DNA of 64,000 bases from JALZKA01 sp963786495 (GTDB lineage: Bacteria; Actinomycetota; Thermoleophilia; Solirubrobacterales; 70-9), in contig CAWAZL010000002.1 of the NCBI GenBank assembly GCA_963786495.1, positions 434,001 to 498,000 of the forward strand, read 5' to 3'. The position numbers and the translations under genes are program-made. Under the pieces are notes generated by a model. It had not been told where the DNA came from, did no database searches, and was given only the letters and a program-made list of their open reading frames with translations. Shown here piece after piece: positions 26,311 to 34,519 of the stretch; the stretch's first letter is position 1; every line of letters begins with the position of its first letter.

Positions 26311-26339
26311 AACGGCCCGGGCGCTGAGCCCGGGCCGTT
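26311..26339 (+). terminator. Rho-independent-type terminator after the sulfate assimilation operon
   Basis: A perfect 12-bp stem (AACGGCCCGGGC pairing with GCCCGGGCCGTT) with a five-base loop begins 22 bp after the cysC stop. It is followed by CGCTTCTTCC, a weak T-tract. Confidence 0.8.
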
Positions 26340-26378
26340 CGCTTCTTCCGAAGGGGCGCGTAACAGCAGCGCGAGCTC

Positions 26379-26384
26379 TAAGGT
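26379..26384 (+). promoter_or_regulatory. Leaderless-type -10 (TAAGGT) for the plsC-like gene
   Basis: Nine bases before ATG 26394. Confidence 0.5.
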
Positions 26385-26393
26385 CACCGCCTG

Positions 26394-27071
26394 ATGAAGC
26401 CCGAGCCCATCTCACGCACCTATCGATTCGTCATGGCCGTCTGCGCGCCGATCGTGCGGTGGTGGGGGCGCATGGAGGTCGAGGGGGCCGAGCTCCTGCC
26501 GACATCGGGTCCGGTCCTGATCGTCGGCAACCATGACTCGCAGTGGGATCCCGTAGCGATCGGAACGGCCGGGCGCAAGCGCCGCCAGATCCGCGCGCTC
26601 GCCAAGGCGAGCCTGTGGGACATCCCGGGACTCGGCCCAATCCTTCGGGGCATGGGCCAGATCCCCATCAAGCGCGGAGCCGCGGACGCGGGCGCGCTCG
26701 ATGAGGCGATCCGCCAGCTCCACGAAGGCGCCTGCATCGGGATCTTCCCGGAGGGCACGATCTCGCGCGGCGCGACTCTTCGCGCGCGCAGCGGCTTGGG
26801 GCGCCTCGCGATCGCCGTTCCCGAGGCGTCGATCATCTCCGTGACCGTCACGGGCACCGTCGACATCGTCCGCTTCCCGAAGCGCCCCCGCATCAAGGTC
26901 GTGTTTTTCCTGCCAGCCGAGGGCGGAGTGCGCGACGGCGAGGACGCAGCCGCACTCCCGGTGCGCCTGCTCGCCGAGATCCGCGCCCTGGCGCCGATCG
27001 CGCAATCGGGCCGCCGGCGCAGGGCTGCGGCCAATGAGGCGCGCCTTTCGTCGCCCGCTCCACCCGCTTGA
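26394..27071 (+). CDS. 1-acyl-glycerol-3-phosphate acyltransferase (PlsC family)
   Basis: A 225-residue acyltransferase. The catalytic H-x4-D is NHDSQWD (about 47-53), the glycerol-phosphate motif is FPEGTISRG, and GQIPIKRG corresponds to block II. It moves an acyl chain from acyl-ACP/CoA to the sn-2 position of a lysophosphatidate-type acceptor at the inner membrane. TAAGGT lies nine bases before ATG 26394. The final 30 residues are basic and low-complexity. It is independent of the sulfur operon, separated by the terminator. Confidence 0.88.
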   Translation: MKPEPISRTYRFVMAVCAPIVRWWGRMEVEGAELLPTSGPVLIVGNHDSQWDPVAIGTAGRKRRQIRALAKASLWDIPGLGPILRGMGQIPIKRGAADAGALDEAIRQLHEGACIGIFPEGTISRGATLRARSGLGRLAIAVPEASIISVTVTGTVDIVRFPKRPRIKVVFFLPAEGGVRDGEDAAALPVRLLAEIRALAPIAQSGRRRRAAANEARLSSPAPPA

Positions 27072-27103
27072 TCACGCGCCTCATCTTTGCGAAAATCCCC
27101 GTG

Positions 27104-28048
27104 ATGGGGTTAAGAGGCGCGGAAGGCTTGCGGGGAAAGGCTCGGGTTCCTGCCGTCGTGCTGATCCTGCTCTTTGTGCTTGGCGGCACGCTCGCAATCG
27201 GGGGCGGGAGCGGTGCTCACACCGCAAAGGTCGGCGACGCCTCAACCGTTTCGGGGGTGGCCGGAGCCCAGGGCACCGCGAAATGCCCCGCCAAGCAGTC
27301 GCTTCTCAGCGGAGGAATGATCTACGAAACCGGCGACGATGAAGGCCTCGTGCACCGATTCGGGGCGCCAACTGACAAGACTGGTGACCCATTTGCCAGC
27401 GATTCGGGCCGCACGCCCAAGCGGTTTTTCGCCCGCACCTCGAACGAGGTCTCCGAGGACAGGCCGTTCCGGGTCTTCGCCGTGTGCGCCAAGGCCGACG
27501 TGGAGCTGGCCACCCGCGACTTCGAAATCGAGGGCCTCATCGAGTCGAAGTCTGTGAAGTGCCCGGCGGGCCGTAGGGCGGTAGGCGGTGGCGCGTTCAT
27601 CGAAGGAGTCGGAATCATCACCGCGAGCGGACCAACAGACGAAACCGGCGCCTACCTCCAGACATCGTCGGGCGACGTTCCTCGACGATGGTTCGCAACA
27701 ATCAGGAACCAGCTCGGCGAGCCGGCACCAGCGCGCGTGTTCGCGACCTGTGCCAAGGGCTCGGACGCAAAGCTCGAAGTCGAGCTGCTTTCGCTCCCCG
27801 GAGTTCCGGGAGGGTCGAGCGTCGCAAGCACAACCACCTGTCCTCAGAGCAAGCGGGTCATCGGCGGGGGACTCCTTCACGCGAGCGGTGAGAGCACCGC
27901 CTACGGCATCTCGGTTATGGGGCCTCTCGACTCGAGCGGCGTGACCACCCAGACGGAGGTCGGCGATATCGCAAAAGGCTGGCTCGGCGGGCTCTCGACC
28001 GCCTTTTCGACCGGCTCCAATTTCAAGGTCATCGCGATCTGCGAATAA
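27104..28048 (+). CDS. Secreted protein with three tandem Cys-Pro/GGG repeats, unknown function
   Basis: A 314-residue exported protein with a signal peptide in 1-36 (LILLFVLGGTLAIGGG). It contains three internal repeats of about 85-90 residues. Each opens with a CP motif followed by a glycine-rich GG or GGG segment (CPAKQSLLSGGMIYE, CPAGRRAVGGGAFIE, CPQSKRVIGGGLLHA), has a centre such as TDETGAY or LDSSGV, and ends in FAVCAK, FATCAK or IAICE. The paired cysteines probably form one disulfide per repeat. I know no function for this architecture. I prefer ATG 27104; a TTG at 27068 would overlap the PlsC stop. Confidence 0.65.
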   Translation: MGLRGAEGLRGKARVPAVVLILLFVLGGTLAIGGGSGAHTAKVGDASTVSGVAGAQGTAKCPAKQSLLSGGMIYETGDDEGLVHRFGAPTDKTGDPFASDSGRTPKRFFARTSNEVSEDRPFRVFAVCAKADVELATRDFEIEGLIESKSVKCPAGRRAVGGGAFIEGVGIITASGPTDETGAYLQTSSGDVPRRWFATIRNQLGEPAPARVFATCAKGSDAKLEVELLSLPGVPGGSSVASTTTCPQSKRVIGGGLLHASGESTAYGISVMGPLDSSGVTTQTEVGDIAKGWLGGLSTAFSTGSNFKVIAICE

Positions 28049-28054
28049 GCGGGC

Positions 28055-28873
28055 CTAGGGCTTATCGGGAACCTGCGGCTCTCCGAGCCCGTAGGTGTCG
28101 TACGCGCCCCAGCGGCTGAAGGTCTTGTGCGTCGGGCCGTGGAAGTCTGAGGACGCGGTCGGGACGAGGCCGAACTCCTCGCAGAGGTCGAGGCAGTGCT
28201 TCGTCTGCTCGGCCGTGTGCGGCGGGTAGAACGTCTCGATCCCGTCCAAGCCGACGTCGCGGACGAGGCTCTCGACGAGGTCGCGGACCTGTGTCGGATC
28301 CTGGACATCCCAGTAGGGGTGGGCGACAACGGCGACGCCGCCAGCCTCGTGGATGATCTTCACGGCCTCTTCGGCGCTGGGCCAGCCGCGCGAGACGAAC
28401 GCCTTCGCGCCCGGCACGAGGTACTCCTCGAAGAAGGGGCCGAGGTCGGGGCCGGCTCCGGCGGCCTTCGCGATGTGCGGGCGGCCGATTGCGTCAGCGG
28501 CGCCCGCCTTCTCGACGGCGCCCTCGAAGGTGACGTCCACGCCATGCTCGTTCAGCTTTCCGATGATCGTCTTCGCGCGGTCCACCCGCTCCTGCTGGGC
28601 CTTGTCGCACGCGGGCTGGATCGCATCGATGTCTACCCAGTAGCCGCAGATGTGGAGGTCCTCCGAGTACTTGTGGACGCAGGACATCTCCACGGCGGGG
28701 ACGTTCTGAATTCCGAGCTCGTCGGCCGTGGCGTTCGCCTCGGCCACGCCGGCCACGCCGTCATGGTCGGTGAGCGCCATCACCGTGATCCCGGCCTCGG
28801 CGGCGGCGCGGACGACGTCGGCCGGCTCAAGCTGGCCATCGGACACGACTGAGTGCGACTGAAGGTCGATCAT
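28055..28873 (-). CDS. PHP-domain phosphoesterase (YciV/RNase AM-like)
   Basis: A 272-residue PHP protein. Metal-site motifs are ALTDHDGVAGVAEA, PAVEMSCVH, ICGYWVD, VVAHPYW and ASSDFHGPTH. Homologues of the YciV/TrpH group act as 5'-3' exonucleases or 3',5'-nucleoside bisphosphate phosphatases. The first motif, normally D-L-H-x-H, reads DLQSHS, so one of the usual His ligands is Gln. ATG 28873 has TACGGT eight bases upstream. The gene is divergent from the Rrf2 regulator with 59 bp between. Confidence 0.82.
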   Translation of the reverse strand: MIDLQSHSVVSDGQLEPADVVRAAAEAGITVMALTDHDGVAGVAEANATADELGIQNVPAVEMSCVHKYSEDLHICGYWVDIDAIQPACDKAQQERVDRAKTIIGKLNEHGVDVTFEGAVEKAGAADAIGRPHIAKAAGAGPDLGPFFEEYLVPGAKAFVSRGWPSAEEAVKIIHEAGGVAVVAHPYWDVQDPTQVRDLVESLVRDVGLDGIETFYPPHTAEQTKHCLDLCEEFGLVPTASSDFHGPTHKTFSRWGAYDTYGLGEPQVPDKP

Positions 28874-28881
28874 CGCGCCCA

Positions 28882-28887
28882 ACCGTA
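28882..28887 (-). promoter_or_regulatory. Leaderless-type -10 (TACGGT) for the PHP gene
   Basis: Eight bases before ATG 28873. Confidence 0.5.
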
Positions 28888-28894
28888 GCGACCC

Positions 28895-28925
28895 TGTCGT
28901 AATTGTTGACCTCATTTGCGACAAT
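28895..28925. promoter_or_regulatory. Candidate operator between the PHP and Rrf2 genes
   Basis: Nested inverted repeats, TGTCG (28895-28899) with CGACA (28919-28923) and ATTGT (28902-28906) with ACAAT (28921-28925), lie just upstream of the rrf2 ATG in an A/T-rich pocket. Rrf2 proteins commonly repress their own gene, so this is the natural place for a site. Confidence 0.4.
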
Positions 28926-28932
28926 CAAACGG

Positions 28933-29391
28933 ATGAGGATCAGCGCCAAAGCCGATTACGCCGTGAGGGCGGCGCTGGAACTGGCCGCAGCGGAGGACGG
29001 CGAGCCGGTCAAGGGCAGCCACTTGGCCACCTCCCAGGGGATCCCCCTCCAGTTCCTGGAGCACATCCTTTTGGAGATGAAGCACGCCCGGCTGATCCAG
29101 GCGCGGCGCGGCGCGCGTGGCGGCTACTGGCTGGCGCGGCCGGCCGCCGAGATCACCGTCGCCGATGTAATCCGAGCGGTCGAGGGGCCGCTCGCGAACA
29201 TCCACGAAGCCGCTCCCGAGGAGCTCCACTACGAGGGTGCTGCCGAGAGGCTTCGCGACGTCTGGGTCGCCGTCCGGCACAACATCCGCGCCGTCCTTGA
29301 AAACGTGACCCTTGACGAGCTCGCGTCGGGCCAGCTCCCTTGGCAGATCGACGCAATGCTGAACGACCCCCAGACTTGGCATAAACGCTAA
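28933..29391 (+). CDS. Rrf2-family transcriptional regulator
   Basis: A 152-residue winged-helix protein beginning MRISAKADYAVRAALELAAA, with the DNA-recognition region GSHLATSQGIPLQFLEHILLEMKHARLIQARRGARGGYWLARP. The Cys triad that holds the Fe-S cluster in IscR and NsrR is absent between residues 80 and 110. It is therefore closer to CymR/RisR-type cysteine or sulfur regulators. The TauE/SafE exporter follows 63 bp later and the sulfate operon lies upstream, consistent with control of sulfur metabolism. Confidence 0.85.
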   Translation: MRISAKADYAVRAALELAAAEDGEPVKGSHLATSQGIPLQFLEHILLEMKHARLIQARRGARGGYWLARPAAEITVADVIRAVEGPLANIHEAAPEELHYEGAAERLRDVWVAVRHNIRAVLENVTLDELASGQLPWQIDAMLNDPQTWHKR

Positions 29392-29454
29392 CTTCGCTAC
29401 CCTTCCAAGCCGCTTTCGAACTAAGTTGGTCTAGAAACTCGAAAGCCCTCCTCC

Positions 29455-30351
29455 ATGGATCCAGCGATCGTCGCATTTGGCCTCGGTATTGGCGTGCTTG
29501 TCGGCATGACCGGCATGGGCGGCGCATCCCTGATGACGCCGCTTTTGATCCTGGTGTTCAACATCACCCCGGTCACCGCGATCGGGACCGACATTTTTTA
29601 TGCGGCTATCACCAAGACCGTCGGCGGCTGGCAGCACCTCAAGCTGAAGACGGTCCATTTGGGCATCGCCTTCTGGATGGCGATTGGGTCCGTGCCCTCG
29701 GCGCTCCTGGGAGTGTGGGTGATCGAGATCCTTCAGCGGGAGTACGGCGAAGAACGACTCGAGGAACTGGTGCTCGGCATGCTGGGCGGCGCGCTCCTGG
29801 TCGTCGGCTTCGCAACGCTTCTGCGGACGCTCTTCTTCAAGGACGTGATCGAGGAGCGCAGCGCGATGCACCTCTATCGCCGCCACATCATCGCGGCGAT
29901 CCTCACGGGAATCGTCACCGGCTTCGTCATCGGCCTGACCTCCGCCGGCAGCGGCACGCTGATCGCGATCGCGCTGATCGCGATCTTCCGTCTCACGCCT
30001 ACGCGCGTGGTCGGCACCGACGTATTTCACGCCGCTGTCCTCCTTTGGGCCGCGGGCGCGGCGCACTGGGTCGGCGGCAACATCGACTTTGGCCTGGCGG
30101 GCAACATCCTGCTCGGCTCGGTGCCCGGCGTGATCATCGGGACGAAGCTTTCTGTCAAGGCGCCGGTTGGATTCCTTCGCGGGGCTCTCGGCGTTGTCTT
30201 GATCGCATCCGGCACGACACTCGTGCTCAAGCAGGGCGCCGCCGGCGTGGTTCCGGCGCTGGCAGTCGGCGGCATGATGATCGCGCTCTTGATCGCGCTT
30301 CAGCTTGTTCAGCGCAGCCGTCGGACAAGCCGCACCGCCGCCGCCACCTGA
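29455..30351 (+). CDS. TauE/SafE-family membrane exporter
   Basis: A 298-residue permease with eight or so hydrophobic segments and the duplicated TauE motifs: GVLVGMTGMGGASLMTPLLI (about 13-32) and FVIGLTSAGSGTLIAIALIA (about 159-178), each followed by a conserved GTD (AIGTDIFYAA, VVGTDVFHAAV). The family exports sulfite, sulfoacetate and related organosulfur compounds. Neighbouring Rrf2 and sulfate-reduction genes make sulfite or a sulfur compound the likely cargo. Confidence 0.85.
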   Translation: MDPAIVAFGLGIGVLVGMTGMGGASLMTPLLILVFNITPVTAIGTDIFYAAITKTVGGWQHLKLKTVHLGIAFWMAIGSVPSALLGVWVIEILQREYGEERLEELVLGMLGGALLVVGFATLLRTLFFKDVIEERSAMHLYRRHIIAAILTGIVTGFVIGLTSAGSGTLIAIALIAIFRLTPTRVVGTDVFHAAVLLWAAGAAHWVGGNIDFGLAGNILLGSVPGVIIGTKLSVKAPVGFLRGALGVVLIASGTTLVLKQGAAGVVPALAVGGMMIALLIALQLVQRSRRTSRTAAAT

Positions 30352-30358
30352 CCGCCGA

Positions 30359-30364
30359 TAATCT
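30359..30364 (+). promoter_or_regulatory. Leaderless-type -10 (TAATCT) for the DHFR-like gene
   Basis: Six bases before GTG 30371. Confidence 0.6.
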
Positions 30365-30370
30365 CGTTCG

Positions 30371-30919
30371 GTGGCCAAGGTCCAGTACTACGCTGCCGCA
30401 ACGCTCGACGGGTTCATCGCCCGGCCCGATGGCAACCTGGACTGGCTCATGGGCTACGGAGCCGACTCGGGTCAGGAAGGCCCGATGTCCGATGGGTCCT
30501 ACGACGAGTTCTACGCAGAGGTCGGCGCCCTGGCGATGGGCTCGGCGACCTACGAGTGGCTTCTGGAGCACGCGAAGGAGTGGCCGTACGAGCTGCCCGC
30601 TTGGGTCCTCACCAGCCGCGAGCTTCCGCAGCCTGAAGGCGGCGAGGTCACGTTCACGAACGAAGGTGCCGCGGCTGTGGTTGACGCAGCGACGAGGGCA
30701 GCCGGCGGAAAGAACGTGTGGATGGTCGGGGGAGGCAACCTTGCCTCCAGCTGGGCCGATGACCGGTTGATCGACGAGGTCATTGTCACGGTGGTGCCGG
30801 TCTTCATCGGCGAGGGGATCCCGTTCTTTGCCCGCGCAGTCGAGGGCGAGCTTCGTCACCTCAACACCAAGACGCACGCGAACGGCATGGTCGAGCTGCG
30901 CTTCGCCATGCCGCAATAG
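30371..30919 (+). CDS. Dihydrofolate reductase / RibD C-terminal family protein
   Basis: A 182-residue protein: YYAAATLDGFIARPDGNLDWLM (start of the fold), MGSATYEWLLE (cofactor loop) and KNVWMVGGGNLASSWADDRLIDEVIVTVVPVFIGEG (GGG nucleotide motif and C-terminal strands). This is the widespread YwjB/YyaP type, distinct from true folate-pathway DHFR. Activity unknown. GTG 30371 has TAATCT six bases upstream. Confidence 0.85.
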   Translation: MAKVQYYAAATLDGFIARPDGNLDWLMGYGADSGQEGPMSDGSYDEFYAEVGALAMGSATYEWLLEHAKEWPYELPAWVLTSRELPQPEGGEVTFTNEGAAAVVDAATRAAGGKNVWMVGGGNLASSWADDRLIDEVIVTVVPVFIGEGIPFFARAVEGELRHLNTKTHANGMVELRFAMPQ

Positions 30920-30950
30920 GCTCTGACACGGAAATACACCTGCTGCTTTC

Positions 30951-30964
30951 GCACCTAAAGGTGC
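30951..30964. promoter_or_regulatory. Short palindrome before the acyl-CoA dehydrogenase gene
   Basis: GCACCT-AA-AGGTGC is a 6-bp perfect inverted repeat ending four bases before the gene's GGAG ribosome site. It could be an operator for a TetR- or FadR-type fatty acid regulator, but nothing else supports that. Confidence 0.3.
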
Positions 30965-30976
30965 TCAGGAGACAAA

Positions 30977-32446
30977 TTGAACTTCGATCTCAGCCCCCGC
31001 GTCATTGACCTTTCCGAGCGCGTTAGGGCATTCATCGACTCCGAGGTGCTCCCGGTGGAGCTCGAAGCGATGAAGGCACTCGACGACGAAGTGCGCCCCG
31101 GAGCAGGCGTCGCCTACCCGGCAATCATCCGCGAGTTGCGCGAGAAGGCGAAGACGGAGGGCCTCTGGAACATGTTCCTCCCGGACGACAAGTTCGGGCC
31201 AGGCCTGACCAACTGGGAGTACGGGGTCCTGTGTGAGGAGATGGGGCGCTCGCCCGCGATCGCGCCCATGGCCTTCAACTGCGCCGCCCCCGACACGGGC
31301 AACATGGAGATCCTGGCCGAGCACGGCACGCCCGAGCAGCAGGAAGAGTGGCTCCAGCCGCTCCTGGACGGCGAGACACGCTCGTGCTTTTCCATGACCG
31401 AGCCGGCCGTCTCCGGCTCCGACCCGACGGGTCTTCAGGCGCGCGCCGAGCTTGTTGACGGCGAGTGGGTCATCAACGGCCACAAATGGTTCACCTCGGG
31501 CGCCGTGGGCGCCGCCATGGCGATCGCGATGGTCGTGACCGACCCCGACGCCCACCCTTACGCGCGCGCATCGATGATCATCGTCCCCACCGACAACCCC
31601 GGTTTCAACCTCGTGCGTCCGGTCCCCGTCATGGGCCACGACGGCGGCCCCGGCCACTGCGAGATCCTCTACGAGGACTGCCGCGTGCCGGAGGCGAACC
31701 TCCTCGGCCCGCGACAGGCCGGCTTCGTGATCGCGCAGGACCGCCTTGGCCCCGGCCGCATCCACCACTGCATGCGCGCGATCGGTTCCGCCGAGCGGGC
31801 GATCGAGATGATGTGCCGGCGCGCCAACGAGCGCGAGGCGTTCGGCGGCAAGCTCGCCGAGAAGCAATTCATCCAGGACTTCGTCGCCAAGTCGCGCATG
31901 GAGGTCGAGCAGGCCCGTCTTCTCACGATGAAGGCCGCGTGGCGCATGGACACGGAGGGCAAGAAGGCCGCCCGCCGCGAGATCTCGATGATCAAAGTCA
32001 TCGCCGCGAACGTGGTCATGGACGTGCTGGACCGCGCGATCCAGGTACACGGGTCGCTCGGCATGTCCGACGACACGCCGCTCGCGGCGATGTGGCGGTA
32101 CAGCCGGATGTTGCGGATCGCCGACGGCCCGGACGAGGTCCACAAGATGGTCGTCGCCCGCCGGGAGCTCAATCACTGGAAGAAGCTCGCCGAGACGGAA
32201 GCGGGCCGGCGCAGGCAGCGGCCGTCTGCGCCTAGCCTTCAAGTCATGGATAGTGGTACTCGACGCAGGCCGGATCGCCTGCCTGACACTGCGCGCTCTC
32301 CGTCGTCGCCACGCTTCCTGCCGCTCAGGCTACCGCCGCAACCAAGATCATCCCGGTCAAGGTCAAGCTGGTGGACATCTTCGGTGCCGACCTCGTTGGC
32401 GAGCTGGCCAGCAAGTCCCAGAAATGCGTCGGCGGGCGCGTCGTGA
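30977..32446 (+). CDS. Acyl-CoA dehydrogenase, with an aberrant C-terminal extension
   Basis: An FAD-dependent acyl-CoA dehydrogenase. Landmarks are CFSMTEPAVSGSDPTGLQARAEL, NGHKWFTSGAVGAAMAI, RIHHCMRAIGSAERAIEMM, ERAFGGKLAEKQ-like text, and the C-terminal IQVHGSLGMSDDTPLAAMWRYSRMLRIADGPDEVHKMVVARREL. The real protein should end near residue 415. The frame instead runs on about 70 residues of Arg/Ser/Pro-rich sequence to 32446, through the remains of the next gene, so the native stop has been lost or shifted. The TTG start at 30977 is supported by an AGGAG site at 30966-30970. Confidence 0.88.
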   Translation: MNFDLSPRVIDLSERVRAFIDSEVLPVELEAMKALDDEVRPGAGVAYPAIIRELREKAKTEGLWNMFLPDDKFGPGLTNWEYGVLCEEMGRSPAIAPMAFNCAAPDTGNMEILAEHGTPEQQEEWLQPLLDGETRSCFSMTEPAVSGSDPTGLQARAELVDGEWVINGHKWFTSGAVGAAMAIAMVVTDPDAHPYARASMIIVPTDNPGFNLVRPVPVMGHDGGPGHCEILYEDCRVPEANLLGPRQAGFVIAQDRLGPGRIHHCMRAIGSAERAIEMMCRRANEREAFGGKLAEKQFIQDFVAKSRMEVEQARLLTMKAAWRMDTEGKKAARREISMIKVIAANVVMDVLDRAIQVHGSLGMSDDTPLAAMWRYSRMLRIADGPDEVHKMVVARRELNHWKKLAETEAGRRRQRPSAPSLQVMDSGTRRRPDRLPDTARSPSSPRFLPLRLPPQPRSSRSRSSWWTSSVPTSLASWPASPRNASAGAS

Positions 32447-32890
32447 AGCTGTCGGGCGACTCGAGCGATTCCGCTGTGACCAGCCCGGAGGGCGGGATTC
32501 ACCTTCGAGGAGAGCAACGTCTACCAGGAGGGCTCCTGGACCGCGAAGGTCGGAGAGTCGGAAAAGTTCGGCAAACCGGGAAGGCGCAAGCAGTGCGGCG
32601 CCGACACGGCTGAACATACGAATACGCGTCAGAGGAAGCGACTATCACCCTCGACTTTGCCCCGGCCACCGGCGTCACCGGCACGGTCTATTTGGCCCGA
32701 CGACATCTGTTCAGGCTCCGGGGTAGAACTCGGCACAACAACGGCGTAGTCGAGTGGACGACCGACGACCTCGAGACGGCAGCTATAGCTTCGCCGCATC
32801 CCTCTTCAGCGATGCGGGCACCTACACGGTCACTGGATCGGGCGCATTGATCCAGGATCCCCAGTGCGAACGGCAACCTCGAAATCGATG
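32240..32890 (+). pseudogene. Decayed secreted-protein gene
   Basis: Coherent protein segments appear in changing frames. There is a signal-peptide-like ALSVVATLPAAQATAA, then TKIIPVKVKLVDIFGADLVG to KCVGGRVVKLSGD, then FEESNVYQEGSWTAKVGESE (next frame), YEYASEEATITLDFAPATGV and SFAASLFSDAGTYTVTGSGA. Together they look like an exported beta-sandwich protein broken by four or more frameshifts. The upstream acyl-CoA dehydrogenase frame reads into it. No function can be assigned. Confidence 0.6.
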
Positions 32891-32929
32891 AGTGCTGCGG
32901 CACCTCGAACCCGGCTGTCGTGGCGCTCG

Positions 32930-32976
32930 GGCCTCCAGGCCCTCTATGATGAGGGCCTCCAGGCCCTCGATGAGGT
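32930..32976. repeat. Tandem duplication just before the CocE-like start codon
   Basis: GGGCCTCCAGGCCCTC occurs twice, at 32930-32945 and again about 24 bp later, followed by ATGATGAGG and GATGAGG respectively. The second copy directly precedes the true ATG 32970. A local duplication of the translation start region. Confidence 0.6.
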
Positions 32977-34511
32977 TCGGCAAGTCAATCCTCGCCGGGT
33001 TCTCGGCTGCCGCGTTCCTGGCGATCGCAGCGCCTGCGATGGCGCTCGACACAGAGGTCGAGTCGTTCGACGGCACGGACATCTGGGCCCACTTCTATCC
33101 CGCCGCCGGCCTCGAGGAGGGCGACACTGCTCCGACGATCCTGATCGGCCACGGCTGGGGCGGCACGGGCGAGCCGGCAGACGGCTCCCCCGCCCCGTAC
33201 ATCGCCGCGGGCTACAACGTCGTCACCTGGGACGCTCGTGGCTTCGGCCAGTCAGGCGGCACCGTGATGATCGACCACCCGATGTTTGAGGCGAAGGACG
33301 CTTCGGCGCTAATCGACTTCGTCGAGGAGCAGCCCGAAGCCGCGTTCGAGAGGCCCGGCGACCCCCTGATCGGCATGGCGGGCGGGAGCTACGGAGGCGG
33401 CATCCAGTTCATCACCGCGGCTCGCGACAAGCGCGTGGACGTCATTGCGCCGACCATCCCGTGGCACAACCTCCTCGAATCGCTTTATCCCCATGACTCG
33501 CTCAAGTTTGGTTGGGACCTCGCCCTGGTGGGTGTCGGGATTCCCACCTCGCTTGCGCTCGGGATCCTGAACCCCAACGGCATCGAAGTCGGCCACCAGG
33601 CGCCTGAGTTCTACGACACCCTGGTGAACGGAACTCTCACCGGCCTGATCCCGCCCGTTGACCAGGCGTGGTTCCAGGAACACGGTCCCGACATCTTCTT
33701 GAAGAAGATCAAAGTGCCGACGCTGATTTCGCAGGGAAGCGTGGACACGCTCTTCGACCTGACGCAGGGTCATCGCAACTACCAGGCGCTGAAGAAGAAT
33801 GGGATCCCGCTCAAGATGATGTGGTTCTGCGGCGGCCACGGCGTATGCAACGTCGAGTCCGATGGCGCCGGCGGGGCAATCGCCGGCTCACCGCACGTCG
33901 CCGAGCGCCAGCTTCAGTGGTTCGACCGCTATCTCAAGGGCAACAGCAAGACCAAGACCGGCGCGCCGTTCGAGTGGATCGACCAGAACGGCGAATGGCA
34001 CAAGAGCCCCGGCGGGTATCCGCTCAAGCACGCCGGTCACCTCAAGGGGTCGAGCGACGGTGGGCTGATCCCCCTCGCACCCGGGGTCAACCCCACCTCC
34101 GGCGTCCTCATCTTCGCGAGTCCCGATCCCCTCGCGCCGATCACCGCCGGATTCGAGCAGGAGGGCGGAGAGGAGATCGTTGGCGCCCCGACGCTGCGCT
34201 TCACCTATTCGGCAACCGGCGTCGCGCCAACGCGCAGCGACGGGAAGACCCACATCTTCGGCCAGATCGTCGACTTGGAGCGAGACGTCGTGGTCGGAAA
34301 CCAGGCGACCCCGATCCCGATCAAGCTCGACGGCGACGAGCACAGGGTCCGAGCGCAACTCACGCGCATCGCAAACGTCGCGCCCAACGCGGGCTTCCAG
34401 CTTCAGCTCGTCAGCCAGTCGAATCTCTTCGATGCGCAGCGTGCTGTCGGCGCCGTCACGATTTCGGACCTCGAGGCACGGTTGCCGATCACGAAGCCGC
34501 GCAAGCGCTAG
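32970..34511 (+). CDS. Exported alpha/beta hydrolase (CocE / X-Pro dipeptidyl-peptidase-like)
   Basis: A 513-residue secreted hydrolase. Signal peptide 1-25 (MRFGKSILAGFSAAAFLAIAAPAMA), alpha/beta core with ILIGHGWGG, the nucleophile elbow GMAGGSYGGG, acid in QGSVDTLFDLTQ and His in FCGGHGVC. A C-terminal jelly-roll domain (about 370-500, ending DLEARLPITKPRKR) resembles the CocE/PepX C domain. Such enzymes cleave peptides or esters; the substrate is unknown. I start at ATG 32970 because the signal peptide begins there. Confidence 0.85.
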   Translation: MRFGKSILAGFSAAAFLAIAAPAMALDTEVESFDGTDIWAHFYPAAGLEEGDTAPTILIGHGWGGTGEPADGSPAPYIAAGYNVVTWDARGFGQSGGTVMIDHPMFEAKDASALIDFVEEQPEAAFERPGDPLIGMAGGSYGGGIQFITAARDKRVDVIAPTIPWHNLLESLYPHDSLKFGWDLALVGVGIPTSLALGILNPNGIEVGHQAPEFYDTLVNGTLTGLIPPVDQAWFQEHGPDIFLKKIKVPTLISQGSVDTLFDLTQGHRNYQALKKNGIPLKMMWFCGGHGVCNVESDGAGGAIAGSPHVAERQLQWFDRYLKGNSKTKTGAPFEWIDQNGEWHKSPGGYPLKHAGHLKGSSDGGLIPLAPGVNPTSGVLIFASPDPLAPITAGFEQEGGEEIVGAPTLRFTYSATGVAPTRSDGKTHIFGQIVDLERDVVVGNQATPIPIKLDGDEHRVRAQLTRIANVAPNAGFQLQLVSQSNLFDAQRAVGAVTISDLEARLPITKPRKR

Positions 34512-34519
34512 CGCCGCGC

